This document shows, in pieces, positions 63,587 through 64,000 of a stretch of 64,000 nt of DNA. The stretch covers positions 124,001-188,000 of the forward strand of contig NZ_JAMXLX010000006.1 in the NCBI RefSeq assembly GCF_024055605.1, written 5' to 3'. Within the stretch, counting starts at the first letter, position 1. Every line of letters begins with the position of its first letter. The notes under the pieces are model-generated. The model was not told the origin of the DNA and searched no databases. It was given only the letters and a program-made list of their open reading frames with translations. A program made the translations under genes and the position numbers. Origin of the DNA: Ciceribacter sichuanensis (lineage in GTDB: Bacteria; Pseudomonadota; Alphaproteobacteria; Rhizobiales; Rhizobiaceae).

Positions 63587-63823
63587 ATGGAAACCATCTC
63601 GCAAGGCCCGGTCCCTGCAAACGGAGCCATTGGACGCACAGCGGATACCGGGACGACCGAACTGCAATTCGTCGCGGTGTTCAAGGCTGCGGAATATCAG
63701 GAGGTCAGCCTTTCCTCATGGCCGACCCACACGCCGCCGGCACTTGTGGCGCAGCGCCTCAACATCAGCCTCGAGGATCTCGCGCGGTTTCCGGCGGACC
63801 GGCCCGCCATCACGCCGGGTTGA
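63587..63823 (+). CDS. Hypothetical small protein (78 aa)
   Basis: Unrecognised 78-residue soluble protein with AAAGGAG seven bases before the ATG. The central part TELQFVAVFKAAEYQEVSLS and LNISLEDLARFPADRP looks folded. No motif points to a function. Probably co-transcribed with the membrane-anchored protein upstream. A short hairpin GGCTTCG-GA-CGAAGCC at 63904-63919 follows without a T tract. Confidence 0.6.
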   Translation: METISQGPVPANGAIGRTADTGTTELQFVAVFKAAEYQEVSLSSWPTHTPPALVAQRLNISLEDLARFPADRPAITPG

Positions 63824-63932
63824 ACCTTCACATGCCTTCATCACCGGCGTTGCGACAGGATCGGACGCCGGCCTTTTCCCTTAAGACAAGTTCCCCTCAA
63901 AAAGGCTTCGGACGAAGCCGGGCAGAAAGATC

Positions 63933-64000
63933 ATGGATATCAACACAACACACCACCAGCCCGCGCAGGGCCAGCACGAACAGGGCCACCACGCCCCGGC
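63933..64000 (+). CDS. Start of an unknown gene, cut by the window edge
   Basis: Only 22 codons are visible: MDINTTHHQPAQGQHEQGHH and onward, rich in His and Gln. No ribosome binding site is especially clear (GCAGAAAGATC). A metal-binding or disordered N terminus is possible; nothing more can be said. Confidence 0.4.
   Translation, partial: MDINTTHHQPAQGQHEQGHHAP

Overview
The window is GC-rich, densely packed, and carries gene families and repeats typical of the Rhizobiaceae (Alphaproteobacteria). It has a perfect 44-bp inverted repeat of RIME type, a second mosaic palindromic element, AGGAGG-type ribosome binding sites and many ATGA start/stop overlaps. No rRNA, tRNA, CRISPR array, transposase or phage gene was seen. 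Most of it reads as accessory catabolic and stress gene content, with one housekeeping gene (acnB) in the middle.

Layout. (1) 1-6172: end of a questin-oxidase-like gene, a small orphan, then a sugar/polyol module with a DeoR repressor, HAD phosphatase, FGGY kinase, BtpA/SgcQ protein and a divergent SDR dehydrogenase. (2) 6357-31997: a large catabolic locus: aldo/keto reductase, carbohydrate-esterase-4 (CE4) type deacetylase, asparaginase, then a tightly coupled operon (9761-16114) of HpaB-type flavin monooxygenase, amidase, PuuE/allantoinase-like hydrolase, amidohydrolase, flavin reductase and Asp/Glu-racemase/maleate-isomerase-like enzyme. An AraC regulator, an FAD oxidoreductase, a protein with the archaeosine-synthase (ArcS/DUF5591) motif, a 4,5-dihydroxyphthalate-decarboxylase-like protein and an 8-oxoguanine-deaminase-like amidohydrolase follow. 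Then come a side-chain module (transaminase, acetylpolyamine-deacetylase-like enzyme, aldehyde dehydrogenase), an ABC importer with a fused double permease and Tat-exported binding protein, a VOC protein and an old-yellow-enzyme reductase. Read together this looks like uptake and ring-opening of an N-heterocycle, possibly purine- or 7-deazapurine-like. The substrate is inference.

(3) 32455-35244: acnB with a strong terminator. (4) 35372-37726: LuxR-type regulator and a secreted von Willebrand (DUF1194) protein. (5) 37941-45680: a complete Nit1C cluster (nitrilase, radical SAM, GNAT, AIR-synthase-like, glycosyltransferase, two small 'nitrogen starvation' proteins, flavoprotein), a family linked to cyanide/nitrile nitrogen use, with an LnmK-like double-hotdog protein at its end. 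A MocR-type regulator (46054) faces it, and TGAATGCA/TGCATTCA palindromes on both sides of that gene are likely its operators. (6) 47610-50886: DUF983 protein, a decayed isochorismatase-family pseudogene, a nucleoside deaminase, LysR regulator and adenosine deaminase.

(7) 51239-64000: a FUSC efflux-type protein and an envelope/oxidative-stress block (DsbA-like, peroxiredoxin, chloroperoxidase-like hydrolase, DUF992, Dps). A well-formed three-hairpin small RNA candidate follows, then a YdeP-type molybdopterin oxidoreductase, and a PAS histidine kinase with a FixJ-type regulator and a receiver-only protein. Three similar boxes (56786, 59551, 61831) suggest this two-component system controls itself, the sRNA region and possibly dps. 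Small hypothetical genes close the window.
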